42,693 nt of DNA from Gemmatimonadota bacterium (lineage in GTDB: Bacteria > Gemmatimonadota > Gemmatimonadetes > Longimicrobiales > Gaopeijiaceae), in assembly GCA_012960225.1 (NCBI GenBank), contig DUBS01000007.1, forward strand, positions 1 through 42,693, read 5' to 3'. The notes under the pieces were generated by a model. It saw only the letters and a program-made list of their open reading frames with translations. It made no database searches and was not told the origin of the DNA. Made by a program: the position numbers and the translations under genes. Numbering within the stretch: position 1 is the first letter of the stretch; each line of letters opens with the position of its first letter. This document shows positions 1-8,968 of the stretch, piece by piece.

Positions 1-181
1 TAAACGCCGAACGCAAACCATCAAGAGCTGAAACTGTCTTCTCAAGAAAACCCCGAAGCTGGCCCCCAGCTTGTGAGCCCTGGTCGCTGGTTAACCCCTG
101 GGCGGCATAGGCAAGGAAAAACTCGTAGCTCTCCTCAATGGAATCGATACGTGTTTTAACGTCTTCACGGGGGGAGGACAC
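1..181 (-). CDS. Hypothetical protein, N-terminal part only (runs off left edge)
   Basis: A 60-codon open frame runs from a GTG at 181 through the window edge without a stop. The translation starts with Ser-Ser-Pro-Arg-Glu and continues as a helical, acidic stretch (RIDSIEESYEFFLAYAAQGL at residues 11-30). It looks like a real protein rather than a shadow because codon use is normal and no competing frame is better. It lies 61 bases after the cytochrome b stop on the same strand, so it may be the last gene of the molybdenum hydroxylase operon. I do not recognise a family. The start is uncertain because no clear ribosome binding site precedes the GTG and the frame stays open further upstream. 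Confidence 0.5.
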   Translation of the reverse strand, partial: MSSPREDVKTRIDSIEESYEFFLAYAAQGLTSDQGSQAGGQLRGFLEKTVSALDGLRSAF

Positions 182-242
182 GGTAAGTCTCGGTAGTGGG
201 TGTGGTGGCTTACGATTTCGTTGATCTTCGCTGAAGCTCGGC

Positions 243-1196
243 CTAGTCGTCCACGCGTGGGGCACTCACCGTCGAGTCTGCGATTGCGCCGCCAGGCGGG
301 TTCTCCTGGATAGTCCCGTCTCCAACAGACCATTTATCAGGGTCAAAGTGCGCGAGGTAGTGCTCACGATCGATCCAGCCACGGATCATCGACCAGGTGA
401 ACCAACGTTTGTCTGGCCTAATCGCAAAGTAGATATGCGAAGCAACCATAAGGATTAACAAAACGCCAGCGATCCCATGGAGGACAAACACAAGCCCTGT
501 TGCAGCTCCGGGCTGCAGCGTTATTGCTGGCTCACCCAGTTCATTCAATCCCGAGACAGCCTGGTCTACAAGGGGATAATATGCGTTCGGTTCCCAGAAT
601 GGGGTCTTAATTCTCAGCGTCATGAAGACACCAGTCACGATCGCCGCGAGTGATGTGACCACGATACCCCAGTGGTACATCCGGTGATCAAACGGATATT
701 TTCCTGGCTTTTCCGGCTCAGGTGACTTCGAAGACAGTAGATGCCTGAAATGACCCAGACCTTCTCGGAAATCCTTGGCCCCCATACTCATCATCGACCA
801 AAAGTCCTGCCACACAATTGAGTGGATTACGTGGTAGATGATCGTGAGAATTAATACAGCACCAGCAATCCAGTGGATCGTCACCCACGCGAACTCTAGT
901 CCGAGCAGTGGAACGAACGCAGTGATGAGTAGCACGAGCATCGATGCTGCCATCGTCCAGTGGAAGATACGCGAAGGCAAGGTGTGTCTGACAATCCGTT
1001 CCGGGAGGCCAGCCACCGACCCCTGGACATCAGCTGGTTCCTCGTGTTCAGAGAACCCCCGAGAGCGATACCAAAACCAATGACCAGCCACGAATAATAC
1101 TGCCAGCCCTATCGCTAAATACATCAGCTCCAATGAAACCCCTTGCAGTACTTCCTGGCCCCAAGGGTTCGACTCGAAATCTAACCATCGGCCCAT
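243..1196 (-). CDS. Cytochrome b membrane subunit, formate dehydrogenase gamma / b561 type
   Basis: This is the probable quinone-reducing membrane anchor of the molybdenum hydroxylase encoded just upstream. The 317-residue protein shows about five membrane helices (near 22-42, 80-100, 104-126, 172-194 and 232-258). Candidate heme ligands sit in the helices: H79, H108, H122 or H125, H175, H240 and H254. FdnI-type subunits usually have four helices and about 200 residues, so the first helix and the roughly 35-residue hydrophilic loop after it are extra. Its ATG overlaps the stop of the FAD subunit by one base (TAATG), a strong sign of translational coupling. The role as electron acceptor from the exported hydroxylase is inferred from this coupling and from the heme pattern; the family itself is clear. 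Confidence 0.85.
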   Translation of the reverse strand: MGRWLDFESNPWGQEVLQGVSLELMYLAIGLAVLFVAGHWFWYRSRGFSEHEEPADVQGSVAGLPERIVRHTLPSRIFHWTMAASMLVLLITAFVPLLGLEFAWVTIHWIAGAVLILTIIYHVIHSIVWQDFWSMMSMGAKDFREGLGHFRHLLSSKSPEPEKPGKYPFDHRMYHWGIVVTSLAAIVTGVFMTLRIKTPFWEPNAYYPLVDQAVSGLNELGEPAITLQPGAATGLVFVLHGIAGVLLILMVASHIYFAIRPDKRWFTWSMIRGWIDREHYLAHFDPDKWSVGDGTIQENPPGGAIADSTVSAPRVDD

Positions 1197-2194
1197 TATG
1201 CCACACTCCTGACCGCACGGCGCACGAGATTCCTCATCATTGGCTCTTTATACTCATTATACTTCAGTGGGCGAGAGCCCTGGATCGCAATTTCACCAGC
1301 CTCAGTCGCTAACGCTTCGTCAGCTGTAACGCCTGTCACTAGCCGCTCGACAGCATCAAGCCTGACCGGGAACGGCGCCACTCCATTCACAACGATACGA
1401 GCTTCATCAATCGTATTGCCAGAAGTCTTAAAGGCCGCTGCTACACTGACCAGCTGGAAATCCCACGATCCTCGGTCACGAACCTTTTCATAGTAGAAGT
1501 GCGCATTTGCCCACTCGCCCGGAATATTGATCTGAGTAAGCAAATCACCTGATTCAAGAACTGTCATTCGTGTGATATCAGTCGCTGGACCAATAAAGAA
1601 GTCTTCAGCGTCGTGCACCTTAGAACTCCGTCGACCACGCACGATCATCTTTGCATCAAGCGCGACCAACGCAGGAGCAGTATCGGACGGGCTCACCGCA
1701 ACACATCGGCTGGTTCCCATAATCGCGTGCTCACGGTTCATAGCCTGTGGAGCGGCCGCATAGCAGGTGTTGCCTCCCGCCCGGTAACACGCCCAGCCAC
1801 TACGATAGTACCAGCAACGAGTATCCTGACTGATGTTCCCACCGAGGGTACCCTGATTGCGGATCTGAGGAGTCGCTACATGCTCGGCGGCATCAGCTAG
1901 GAGTATGTACTCCGAGCGAACCCGCTCATGCCGAACGATTTCGGTAAGCGTGGTCATTGCACCGATCTCTAGTCCGTCTTGACCGTTGCTGATGCCCTTG
2001 AGCTCGTTGATACCGCCAAGGTCGATGACCGCCTCGGGCCGCTTTATGCGGTCTTTAAACCAGTCATACGAATCAAGTCCGCCCGCAAGCACCCAGCCTC
2101 CCTCACCATACCGCGCCATTGCGGCTAGGGCATCTTCCACCGTCGTCGGCTGAACGAGTTCAAAGGCCGGAATCATGTCTCTAATGATCGCCAT
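1196..2194 (-). CDS. Molybdenum hydroxylase FAD-binding subunit (CoxM/PaoB type) with extra Cys cluster
   Basis: This is the middle, FAD-carrying electron-transfer subunit of a three-part xanthine dehydrogenase-family enzyme. The 332 residues contain the two FAD motifs, LAGGLDSY near 36-43 and ATPQIRNQGTLGGNI near 107-121. Directly after the second motif comes an insertion with C127, C136 and C144, with C164 further on. Four cysteines at this place are known to hold a [4Fe-4S] cluster in E. coli PaoB and in 4-hydroxybenzoyl-CoA reductase HcrB, so an additional cluster is likely here. The gene lies 12 bases after the Mo subunit and overlaps the cytochrome b start. It has no signal peptide, as in PaoB, and would be carried across the membrane with the Tat-tagged subunit. 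Confidence 0.92.
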   Translation of the reverse strand: MAIIRDMIPAFELVQPTTVEDALAAMARYGEGGWVLAGGLDSYDWFKDRIKRPEAVIDLGGINELKGISNGQDGLEIGAMTTLTEIVRHERVRSEYILLADAAEHVATPQIRNQGTLGGNISQDTRCWYYRSGWACYRAGGNTCYAAAPQAMNREHAIMGTSRCVAVSPSDTAPALVALDAKMIVRGRRSSKVHDAEDFFIGPATDITRMTVLESGDLLTQINIPGEWANAHFYYEKVRDRGSWDFQLVSVAAAFKTSGNTIDEARIVVNGVAPFPVRLDAVERLVTGVTADEALATEAGEIAIQGSRPLKYNEYKEPMMRNLVRRAVRSVA

Positions 2195-2206
2195 TTTTCT
2201 CTTTCC

Positions 2207-4600
2207 CTAGCCGATGTGCTGTTCGAGGTGGAACGGTTTGTCTAGTCCTTCGAGTTCAGCAAGAATGATGTCGGGCGTCAGCGGTGTGCGGCACAGGCAG
2301 CGCCCACCCAGCGCATCGGCAACTGCCGATGTAACTGCTGCTCCGCCCGCACCCACAGGAGGCTCGCCGATTCCCTTCGCACCAACGGGCGTCTGTGGAT
2401 CAGGAATTCCTACAGCATCAGCTTTCATGTCTAACGGTACATCAAGAATGCCCGGAGGTCTCGCTGTGTAGAGCCTGTTTGCAAAAGGAACGCCCCACTT
2501 GGGGTCGAAAACCCAACGCTGGGTCATTGCCTGCCCCATACCTTGCACACTTCCTCCAAGGACCTGAGCGCTCAAGCTACGAGGGTGGAGTACCGTTCCG
2601 CAGTCAGTAACACCAACGTACTCCTTGATATCCACTACGCCGGTCTCTTCATCAAGTTCAACCAACGCAAAACCGGCTACCCAAGTGTAGACCCCCCCAC
2701 TCCCACCGTAGTTATCTCTAGCTACTCCCATCAACCCCTGCCCAGCAAGAATATTCGCTGCTGGAACAGTCGTGGCGTGGATGTTATCGGGAAGCTCGTG
2801 GCCATCGTACTTGCCACCAAGCTCGATCGCGCGTTCCGCAACCTGAGCAAACGTCATGCTTGCCCCGCCTCCACGGCGGAACACTCGTCCGTTGTCCATA
2901 TCATAGTCGCTGGGCGAACCACCAAGCGTTCGCGCTGCTACTTCTAGGACCTTAGCGCGCGCGTCCATCCCTGCGGCGTGGTTTGCTCGGGAGTGCGCGT
3001 GTGTCGTTTGGCTCCCGGCCTGAACTGAGCTACGAGGCATGCCTCGGCTTGAGTCGCCCCACACGAGCTCCACCTGGTCCCAGTTGAGATTAAGTATCTC
3101 AGCTGCCGGGCGCGCGGTATCCATAATCGAGTGCGTACCGAGGTTCCCGAGACCTTGATGGACATAAAGTTTCCCGTCCGGACGGATGACCATGAGGCCA
3201 TCATACCCACGGGAGCCAGCAGTATAGGGCGAAAGCCCGATTCCGATCCCCGTCACTTTCGAGCCTTCCCGTCTACCAGACAGTTCCTGCTTGCCCGCCC
3301 AATCAAAGATTTCGGCACCCTTCTCTAAGGCTTCCTTAGCGAACACACTCGTAAGTGTGGAATTACGTGGTCCGAACCCGACATCGGCATCTGGTGCATT
3401 CTTCAGATGAACCTCTAGACGGTCGAGTCCCAATTCCCTGGCAGCCTTCTCAAGAATGGGCTCCATCATGATGACAATTTGAGCACCACCCGGTCCCCGT
3501 TGTGCTGCCTTCGGAGGAGTGTTGCAGTACATCGCGATACCCCTGAAGCGCATGTTTTGGGGCGTGTACACGAGATCCGCGATCATACCCGCGGTGTTAA
3601 AGTCACCAGCTCCGAACGGGCCACTCTCCTGAACGATATAAAGGTCAATTGCGTTACAGGTGCCATCAGCCATGAACCCCATCTTAAGCCACGACTGGAA
3701 ACCCGGACGTGCCCTACCGATGTAGTTTTCCTCATACCGCGTAATACGAAGCATGACTGGCCGACCGATCTTACGTGAGAAGACGGCGGGCACTTCCATG
3801 TGAGTATTTCCACTGATCTTGGAGCCGAAACCACCACCGCAATACTCGGCTACCAGAATCACATCTTCAGGATCTATGTTCAGCATACCAGCGATCGCAT
3901 ACTTCGTACGTTGCGCACTCTGCGTGGACACGAAGGCATGGAGTTTTCCGTTCTCCCAATACATCATGCTAGAACGGGGCTCCATCGGATGGTGGGTCAG
4001 AGATTGGTGTACGATCGATTCCTCTAGAACCAAGTCTGATTCGGAGAACGCCGCATCAATATCTCCCTTCGTCCACTCAACGGCAGCCTCACCGTTTGGC
4101 ATACGGCCAGCCTCTATTTCTTCGAAATCGGCGTCGGTCCACTTGAGTTCGCTGAACTCTCCGCCTCCGAAGCGGTTGCCCCCAGTGTAGGCGTTCGGTC
4201 CGTTAGGCCTAAGGCTGTCTAGCGGATCGAGCACGAAGGGCAACGGCTCGAAATCTACCTCGATCGCCTCAATCGCTGCTGCAGCCTGTTCCTCAGTTTC
4301 GGCTGCAATCGCGAGAATCGGTTGGCCCTCATACAAGGGCTCATCAGTCAGGCTAGCCTCGGCTGGGCGACCCTCTACTTGTCGGACTTCATCGGCACGA
4401 AGGATGTCTATGACACCGGGCATAGCAAGCGCCCTTGTTGCATCAACTCCACGTACCCGGGCATGTGGCATAGGGCTCAATAGCAACTTGGTGAACACCA
4501 TACCATCTGCTCTAAAATCTTCAGCATATCTCGCACGACCTGTGATCTTCGCAACAAGATCCTGTGGTGCGATATCGGTTCCAATCAGTTTCTCAGCCAT
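2207..4600 (-). CDS. Molybdenum hydroxylase large (Mo cofactor) subunit, xanthine dehydrogenase family
   Basis: This is the catalytic subunit, which hydroxylates an aldehyde or N-heterocycle using water. The 797 residues carry the usual aldehyde oxidase/xanthine dehydrogenase domains. Visible motifs are GGGFGSK at 255-261, QRGPG at 367-371 (cofactor binding) and KGIGEPPVG near the C-terminus, whose E746 is the expected catalytic glutamate. The start is supported by a purine-rich AGGGGGACTT just before the ATG. The stop of the 2Fe-2S gene is 8 bases upstream. There is no signal peptide, which fits co-export with the Tat subunit. The substrate cannot be read from the sequence: PaoC-like aldehyde oxidation and isoquinoline- or nicotinate-type hydroxylation are both possible. 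Confidence 0.93.
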   Translation of the reverse strand: MAEKLIGTDIAPQDLVAKITGRARYAEDFRADGMVFTKLLLSPMPHARVRGVDATRALAMPGVIDILRADEVRQVEGRPAEASLTDEPLYEGQPILAIAAETEEQAAAAIEAIEVDFEPLPFVLDPLDSLRPNGPNAYTGGNRFGGGEFSELKWTDADFEEIEAGRMPNGEAAVEWTKGDIDAAFSESDLVLEESIVHQSLTHHPMEPRSSMMYWENGKLHAFVSTQSAQRTKYAIAGMLNIDPEDVILVAEYCGGGFGSKISGNTHMEVPAVFSRKIGRPVMLRITRYEENYIGRARPGFQSWLKMGFMADGTCNAIDLYIVQESGPFGAGDFNTAGMIADLVYTPQNMRFRGIAMYCNTPPKAAQRGPGGAQIVIMMEPILEKAARELGLDRLEVHLKNAPDADVGFGPRNSTLTSVFAKEALEKGAEIFDWAGKQELSGRREGSKVTGIGIGLSPYTAGSRGYDGLMVIRPDGKLYVHQGLGNLGTHSIMDTARPAAEILNLNWDQVELVWGDSSRGMPRSSVQAGSQTTHAHSRANHAAGMDARAKVLEVAARTLGGSPSDYDMDNGRVFRRGGGASMTFAQVAERAIELGGKYDGHELPDNIHATTVPAANILAGQGLMGVARDNYGGSGGVYTWVAGFALVELDEETGVVDIKEYVGVTDCGTVLHPRSLSAQVLGGSVQGMGQAMTQRWVFDPKWGVPFANRLYTARPPGILDVPLDMKADAVGIPDPQTPVGAKGIGEPPVGAGGAAVTSAVADALGGRCLCRTPLTPDIILAELEGLDKPFHLEQHIG

Positions 4601-4608
4601 AAGTCCCC

Positions 4609-5238
4609 CTACACGCTGCGTGCGAGCTCGGCAGCTCGCATCGCACAGTTGAGGATTTTGTCATAGTCACCACATCGGCAAAGGTTGCCAGAAAGGGCAT
4701 GTGCCGCCTCTGCCCGGGTGGGATTCGGATTCTCATTCACCATAGCGGTCATACTCATGATGAAGCCTGGTGCACAAAACGCGCACTGGAAGCCACCTTC
4801 TTCTAGTACCGCCTGCTGTACCAGGCTGAGCTCTCCTGTATCCGGATTCTCCAACCCCTCAATCGTTGTAATAGAGCTGCCTCGCACTTGATGTGTCAGC
4901 ATTGAGCACCCGTACTGGTTAACACCATCGATTAATACCGTGCAGGCTCCGCATTCCGCACGATCACAGCCAAGCTTGGTACCGGTGAGATTAAGTCGGT
5001 AACGGAGTGTCATCGCGAGTGTTTCGTTCGGTAGTACATCCACTCGCCGCTGCTGTCCATTGACGGTGAGCGTTATAAGACGCTCCACGGTCCCGGGAAC
5101 AGCCTGAGCACCTAGTCCGGAACTCCCTATGAAGTAACCCGCCGAAGATGCTGTAGCGCCTACAGCTATAACACTCTTGATGAATTTTCGTCTGGAGTAT
5201 TTTGTTTCCAAGAGACCTGCGGATTCTGCTTCGGCCAT
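4609..5238 (-). CDS. Molybdenum hydroxylase 2Fe-2S subunit with Tat signal (PaoA type)
   Basis: This small subunit holds two [2Fe-2S] clusters. The plant-ferredoxin-type cluster is C91, C96, C99 and C111. The second, all-helical-domain cluster is C152, C155, C187 and C189. The N-terminus has a textbook twin-arginine motif, SRRKFIK at 15-21, followed by a hydrophobic stretch and a likely cleavage site near GAQA (43-46). The enzyme is therefore expected to act in the periplasm, with this subunit as the export tag, as in E. coli PaoA. A GGAG lies seven bases before the ATG. This is the first gene of the operon 5238 to 243, and the spacing to the next gene is only 8 bases. Confidence 0.95.
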   Translation of the reverse strand: MAEAESAGLLETKYSRRKFIKSVIAVGATASSAGYFIGSSGLGAQAVPGTVERLITLTVNGQQRRVDVLPNETLAMTLRYRLNLTGTKLGCDRAECGACTVLIDGVNQYGCSMLTHQVRGSSITTIEGLENPDTGELSLVQQAVLEEGGFQCAFCAPGFIMSMTAMVNENPNPTRAEAAHALSGNLCRCGDYDKILNCAMRAAELARSV

Positions 5239-5530
5239 CGAACTGCTCCATCGCGAGGGACAGCTACCAGCGCATAGTCAGCGCATACCCGGGGTGATAA
5301 TAGGCGGTTAAGCAATGTAAGGCGAGCATTTTCTTTGATTTCGTCATCTGCTTACGGAGACCCGTGATCCCCACCCTGAACGTGGGAGCACTCGTGAGAC
5401 CTCGACTCAAGCAAGCGAATCTCACGGCTCCAATCCAGAGATAGTGGGACATGTGCGGTGGGCCAGATATATTAGCTCCACTGATTCCCAGAAGAAGTGT
5501 CGAGCGCTGACCTAGGGTTACAACTCCTTT
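5239..5530. promoter_or_regulatory. Divergent intergenic region, about 290 bases
   Basis: This gap separates the minus-strand molybdenum hydroxylase operon from the plus-strand PAP2 gene, so it should hold two promoters. An AT-rich TATATT near 5467 could be part of a plus-strand -10 element, but I see no convincing -35 partner. A minus-strand open frame through this gap overlaps the PAP2 start and has no family features, so I treat it as non-coding. Confidence 0.35.
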
Positions 5531-6370
5531 ATGACTGCTATTCTTCACCGTCCATTGGGTCTCGCCGGGCTCTATCTACTAGTAACGGCTCCAACACTGC
5601 TACCGGGGCCATGGACAACAGGGCATGTTGTTCTTGCTGGCCTACATTTCACTGTCTGCGCCCTCTGCCTCCAACAGGCACGTGGCCCTGAAGATCTCGG
5701 CTGGCTATCCAGTTGGGCTGCACTAATTCTGATACCGCTCTTCTATACAGAAATCGCATTTCTCAACCAATCTTTCGGTGCGGGCTATCACGATAGTCTG
5801 GTCTTATCGTGGGAGGGGTTCCTGTTTGGATCACCAGCAACGGAGTTGGCGGGCAAATACCCGTATTCTTTACTCAGCGAGTCCCTCCACCTGGCTTACT
5901 TCTCCTATTACCCAATTGTCTACATCCCCCCACTAATACTCTTTTTCTCCAGAAGGCATGAGGCATTCAAAACAACCGTAGTGACACTGCTCGCAACCGC
6001 CAGCGTCTGTTTTGTGTTCTTTGTGTATTTCCCTGTCCAAGGCCCTCGGTATTTTGGCCCTCCTGAATCAATACCGGAGGGTCCAATCCGAGCATTGACG
6101 CTGTCTATTTTGGAGAATGGCTCCTCCCGCGGGGCTGCGTTTCCTAGCTCACACATGGCGATGACAGTGTGCCAGGCTATGGCACAGCTTCGTTATCAAC
6201 CTCCAATCGGAATACTTGTAACGCTTATCTCACTTGGGGTCGGGGTCGGAGCCGTGTACGGTGGATTCCACTACGCGATTGATATGCTCGCCGGAGCAGT
6301 AGTCGGGTTAGTGGTGGGCGGAATTATACTCACCTACAGAAAACATGATAGCCTACCGGAATCCGTATAG
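5531..6370 (+). CDS. PAP2-superfamily membrane phosphatase
   Basis: This is probably an integral membrane lipid phosphatase or phosphotransferase. The 279 residues form about six helices. The PAP2 motifs are present: GPRY near 171-174 (first motif, degenerate), FPSSH at 204-208 and the final HYAID at 247-251 with H247 and D251. It resembles the PAP2 branch containing inositolphosphotransferase-like enzymes, where the GPRY form is common. It is followed 60 bases later by an LPG-synthase-type membrane protein on the same strand, so both probably serve membrane lipid metabolism. No clear ribosome binding site precedes the ATG. The substrate (undecaprenyl-PP, phosphatidic acid or a sphingoid phosphate) is unknown. 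Confidence 0.85.
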   Translation: MTAILHRPLGLAGLYLLVTAPTLLPGPWTTGHVVLAGLHFTVCALCLQQARGPEDLGWLSSWAALILIPLFYTEIAFLNQSFGAGYHDSLVLSWEGFLFGSPATELAGKYPYSLLSESLHLAYFSYYPIVYIPPLILFFSRRHEAFKTTVVTLLATASVCFVFFVYFPVQGPRYFGPPESIPEGPIRALTLSILENGSSRGAAFPSSHMAMTVCQAMAQLRYQPPIGILVTLISLGVGVGAVYGGFHYAIDMLAGAVVGLVVGGIILTYRKHDSLPESV

Positions 6371-6430
6371 TGATAACACGCTTCGTTCACCCGATCTGGC
6401 TATAATAGCTTGGCAGGCTCTCCGCTGAAG

Positions 6431-7384
6431 ATGCGAATTCCTTACATCCTAAGCTGGCTCCTACTTACAGCACTCGTAGTGGCGACACTCGGACGCGTCG
6501 ACTGGACTCTTGTGATCGCAGCCGTCGGCAAAGCGAAGCTCCTGCCCCTGATCTTAGCAGTCCTGCTTAACGCAATGATTCTAGTATTTGCTACAGCTCA
6601 ATGGCTGCTTTTTCTACCAGAAGGAGTGTCAGTAGCTAGATCGAAGATGTTCAAGATTATGGCGATAATGAGCACGGTCGCGAACAGTGGTCCGGCTGGT
6701 GGTGGTGCAGCCGTCGGAGTTCATCTCCTGGCCACACAAGAAGGAGTGGGTCACTCGGTCGGATTATCGGTCCTGCTTCTTGATCAATTGGTTGAGGGAT
6801 TGGTGAAAATGGCGATTGTCCTTCTCGCGATCGTGGTCGTCCCTATTGGACTTGAATACAAAGCTGTCAGTGCCACGATTCTCATAGGAGTCCCCACCTT
6901 TTTTTTCGTCTTAACCATTATCGCTCACCGAAGATCTGTCCTCGAATCAATATCGGAACGAACTACAGGGTTCTTAGGGTGGATTCTCACAAAGCTAAAC
7001 CTTGTTGCTGCCAACCTTGAAGCACTCCGACGACCGAAGAAACTCTCTGTAACAGTCGTGCTTGGCTTGCTACAAAAACTGGTGGCGGCCCTTGCGATCA
7101 CCTGCGTACTCATAGCGTTCGGAGTAGTCACCCCCTGGTGGGGAATCCTCGCCGTCCTGGTCGCTGTGAATCTCTCAACAGTAGTATCGGTGACACCGGC
7201 TAACCTCGGAGTCTTTGAGGGTGCGGCCTTCCTCGTTTATAGAGCTCTCGGCATCAGCAGTGACACCGCCGTGGTATTAGCAATTGTTCAGCATGCCGCT
7301 TACCTAATCCCCCTCGCGGGTATTGGTTGGGTCATCTCTTCCGTAAGGCCACTGAATATTAGTCGTGGTAAATCCGAACCTTAA
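6431..7384 (+). CDS. LPG synthase/flippase-type membrane protein (UPF0104, AglD family)
   Basis: This polytopic membrane protein of about 317 residues belongs to the lysylphosphatidylglycerol synthase transmembrane family (COG0392). The family signatures are the GPAGGGAAVG segment, the long hydrophobic helices, and NLGVFEGAAFLVYRALG near the C-terminus, which matches the conserved P-x-N-x-G-x-x-E-G-x pattern. Only the membrane domain is present: there is no C-terminal aminoacyl-transferase domain, so this is not MprF itself. Stand-alone members are proposed lipid or glycolipid flippases. I chose the ATG at 6431. An in-frame TTG at 6410 would add seven residues but has no ribosome binding site. 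It follows the PAP2 gene and converges with the GT-C gene. Confidence 0.82.
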   Translation: MRIPYILSWLLLTALVVATLGRVDWTLVIAAVGKAKLLPLILAVLLNAMILVFATAQWLLFLPEGVSVARSKMFKIMAIMSTVANSGPAGGGAAVGVHLLATQEGVGHSVGLSVLLLDQLVEGLVKMAIVLLAIVVVPIGLEYKAVSATILIGVPTFFFVLTIIAHRRSVLESISERTTGFLGWILTKLNLVAANLEALRRPKKLSVTVVLGLLQKLVAALAITCVLIAFGVVTPWWGILAVLVAVNLSTVVSVTPANLGVFEGAAFLVYRALGISSDTAVVLAIVQHAAYLIPLAGIGWVISSVRPLNISRGKSEP

Positions 7385-7414
7385 TGCAGGTTCGTGGGAC
7401 GACCTAATAAGTCT

Positions 7415-8866
7415 TTACCATGATACTGCCCAGACCCCACCTGGATAGGCAGTCTGTTTAGGTGCTACCCTGAATGCACGTAGCACTGGTAATGTCCATC
7501 TATCCAAATGCGTACCAGTGACGGGTTGCCTCGGATCGAAGCTGATTACTGCTGTGCCAATTTCCCCTGAAGCGACTGCGGTTTCAAAATCGCTTGCATC
7601 CCAAAGCCCTCTCCGCGATAGAGAGGTCATAATGAAAGGGTGAATCAGCGCAGAGTGTCCACAGGCATGAGCGATACTGGCCTCCTCTGCAAGTACAGGC
7701 CCTGGGCTCGGGAACTCGGAGCATATCGAAGCTAGGTCTCCTGTAATATCTGAAACCCGGGAAAGATTGATCCACGCGACTGTGCCGACAGCGATATCAG
7801 CTCCGATCACTTGAAACACTAGAATCCAAGGAAGCAGTCGATGACGTCTGGTCTTAGGGATTCGAAGGGACGCTTGGTCTGCGCCAGCAAGCACACCTCC
7901 TGCGCTAAACAGCACGGGACCCACGAGCATCACTGTCGCCAGGTGTAAATCAAGAAAATATGCGGAAGACGACCCTGACCGAACCGCAGAAAATGACCAT
8001 ACTAGGGCGCTACACCAGTACCACCAGACTGGATCACTACGAGCTTCGGGACGACCTCGAAGAACGCTATAAGCTGCTACTGAAAGGAGGGGTGTCCAGG
8101 GAGCCACATGGCTGAGAAACTGCCAACCCAGATTCATAATCGAATAGGTACCCGTGGTGTATATCAGCATATGTCGCCACGGTTCAAGGCCCCACACGAG
8201 AGTGATGGCAGTAACCCCTGCGATACCCGCACCCAAATACCCGAATAAAATTGAACGGAGTTCGGTAGGTCGATACTTCCAAACCCAGACAAGGGCAACT
8301 AATGAAGGAACAACTTGGGTTTGCTTCGCGAAGCAACTCATAGCAAGCAGAACACCTGCCCAAAACACTGCGCGTCCGGTTTTCCCTCGATCCACCAATG
8401 CCCATCCCATCACCGTACCGAGTACAGCCCACATCTCAATACGGAATTGTCCAGTTCCATATACAAAAGGCACACTCGCACCCAGAAGTCCTAAGCTACT
8501 GATCGAGGCCGCCCAATCTCTGCCTCGAGCCTGAACCCACCAGCCAATCACTCCTAAGACCAGGATCACTCCCAGCCCATTCACCAAACGCCCAGCTAGG
8601 AGAGGCTGTACCCCAAGCAACGCTAAGAATCGAACTAGGACCAGCACCATTGGGGGATAGTTCAGAACACGGAGTGTTCCATCACCTTCGATTGAAGGAT
8701 AGAGCTTGCCCGTCTCCATCCACCCCTGCAAGTGATCTAAGAGTTCCCCCGCTGTGTAGCCGGGGTCCAATGGGTGAAGCGCCAGTGAAATTGACCAAAA
8801 CAGACAGATAGTGATCAGCCAAGCCAACTGAACTCGCCCAGCCAGTTGCACCCATGGCCGGTTCAT
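7415..8866 (-). CDS. GT-C-type membrane glycosyltransferase
   Basis: This integral membrane protein of about 483 residues has ten or more helices followed by a soluble C-terminal part of about 110 residues. The layout is that of the PMT/ArnT (GT39/GT83) superfamily: a charged first loop after helix 1 (HPLDPGYTAGE), a YPPMV element in the next loop, then a series of helices. It would use a polyprenyl-phosphate sugar at the outer face of the inner membrane, but the exact family is uncertain. I chose the ATG at 8866 because GGAGG lies nine bases upstream. ATG at 8935 and TTG at 8938 are possible longer starts but lack a ribosome binding site. Its neighbours are also lipid-type genes. Confidence 0.75.
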   Translation of the reverse strand: MNRPWVQLAGRVQLAWLITICLFWSISLALHPLDPGYTAGELLDHLQGWMETGKLYPSIEGDGTLRVLNYPPMVLVLVRFLALLGVQPLLAGRLVNGLGVILVLGVIGWWVQARGRDWAASISSLGLLGASVPFVYGTGQFRIEMWAVLGTVMGWALVDRGKTGRAVFWAGVLLAMSCFAKQTQVVPSLVALVWVWKYRPTELRSILFGYLGAGIAGVTAITLVWGLEPWRHMLIYTTGTYSIMNLGWQFLSHVAPWTPLLSVAAYSVLRGRPEARSDPVWWYWCSALVWSFSAVRSGSSSAYFLDLHLATVMLVGPVLFSAGGVLAGADQASLRIPKTRRHRLLPWILVFQVIGADIAVGTVAWINLSRVSDITGDLASICSEFPSPGPVLAEEASIAHACGHSALIHPFIMTSLSRRGLWDASDFETAVASGEIGTAVISFDPRQPVTGTHLDRWTLPVLRAFRVAPKQTAYPGGVWAVSW

Positions 8867-8968
8867 ACGAAGGCCCTCCGCATAGATCCGTAGCAGAAAA
8901 TGGGCATTAATCCACCGGCCTAGAGCATGGTGCATCAACTACAAGATGAATTTGCCTGCGAGTCAATC

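Noticed and set aside
2543..2947. Long plus-strand open frame opposite the Mo subunit
   Set aside because: It lies wholly inside the well-supported Mo subunit gene, has no ribosome binding site and no recognisable motif.
5264..5548. Minus-strand open frame in the divergent gap
   Set aside because: It overlaps the PAP2 start and would separate the hydroxylase operon from its promoter; no family features.
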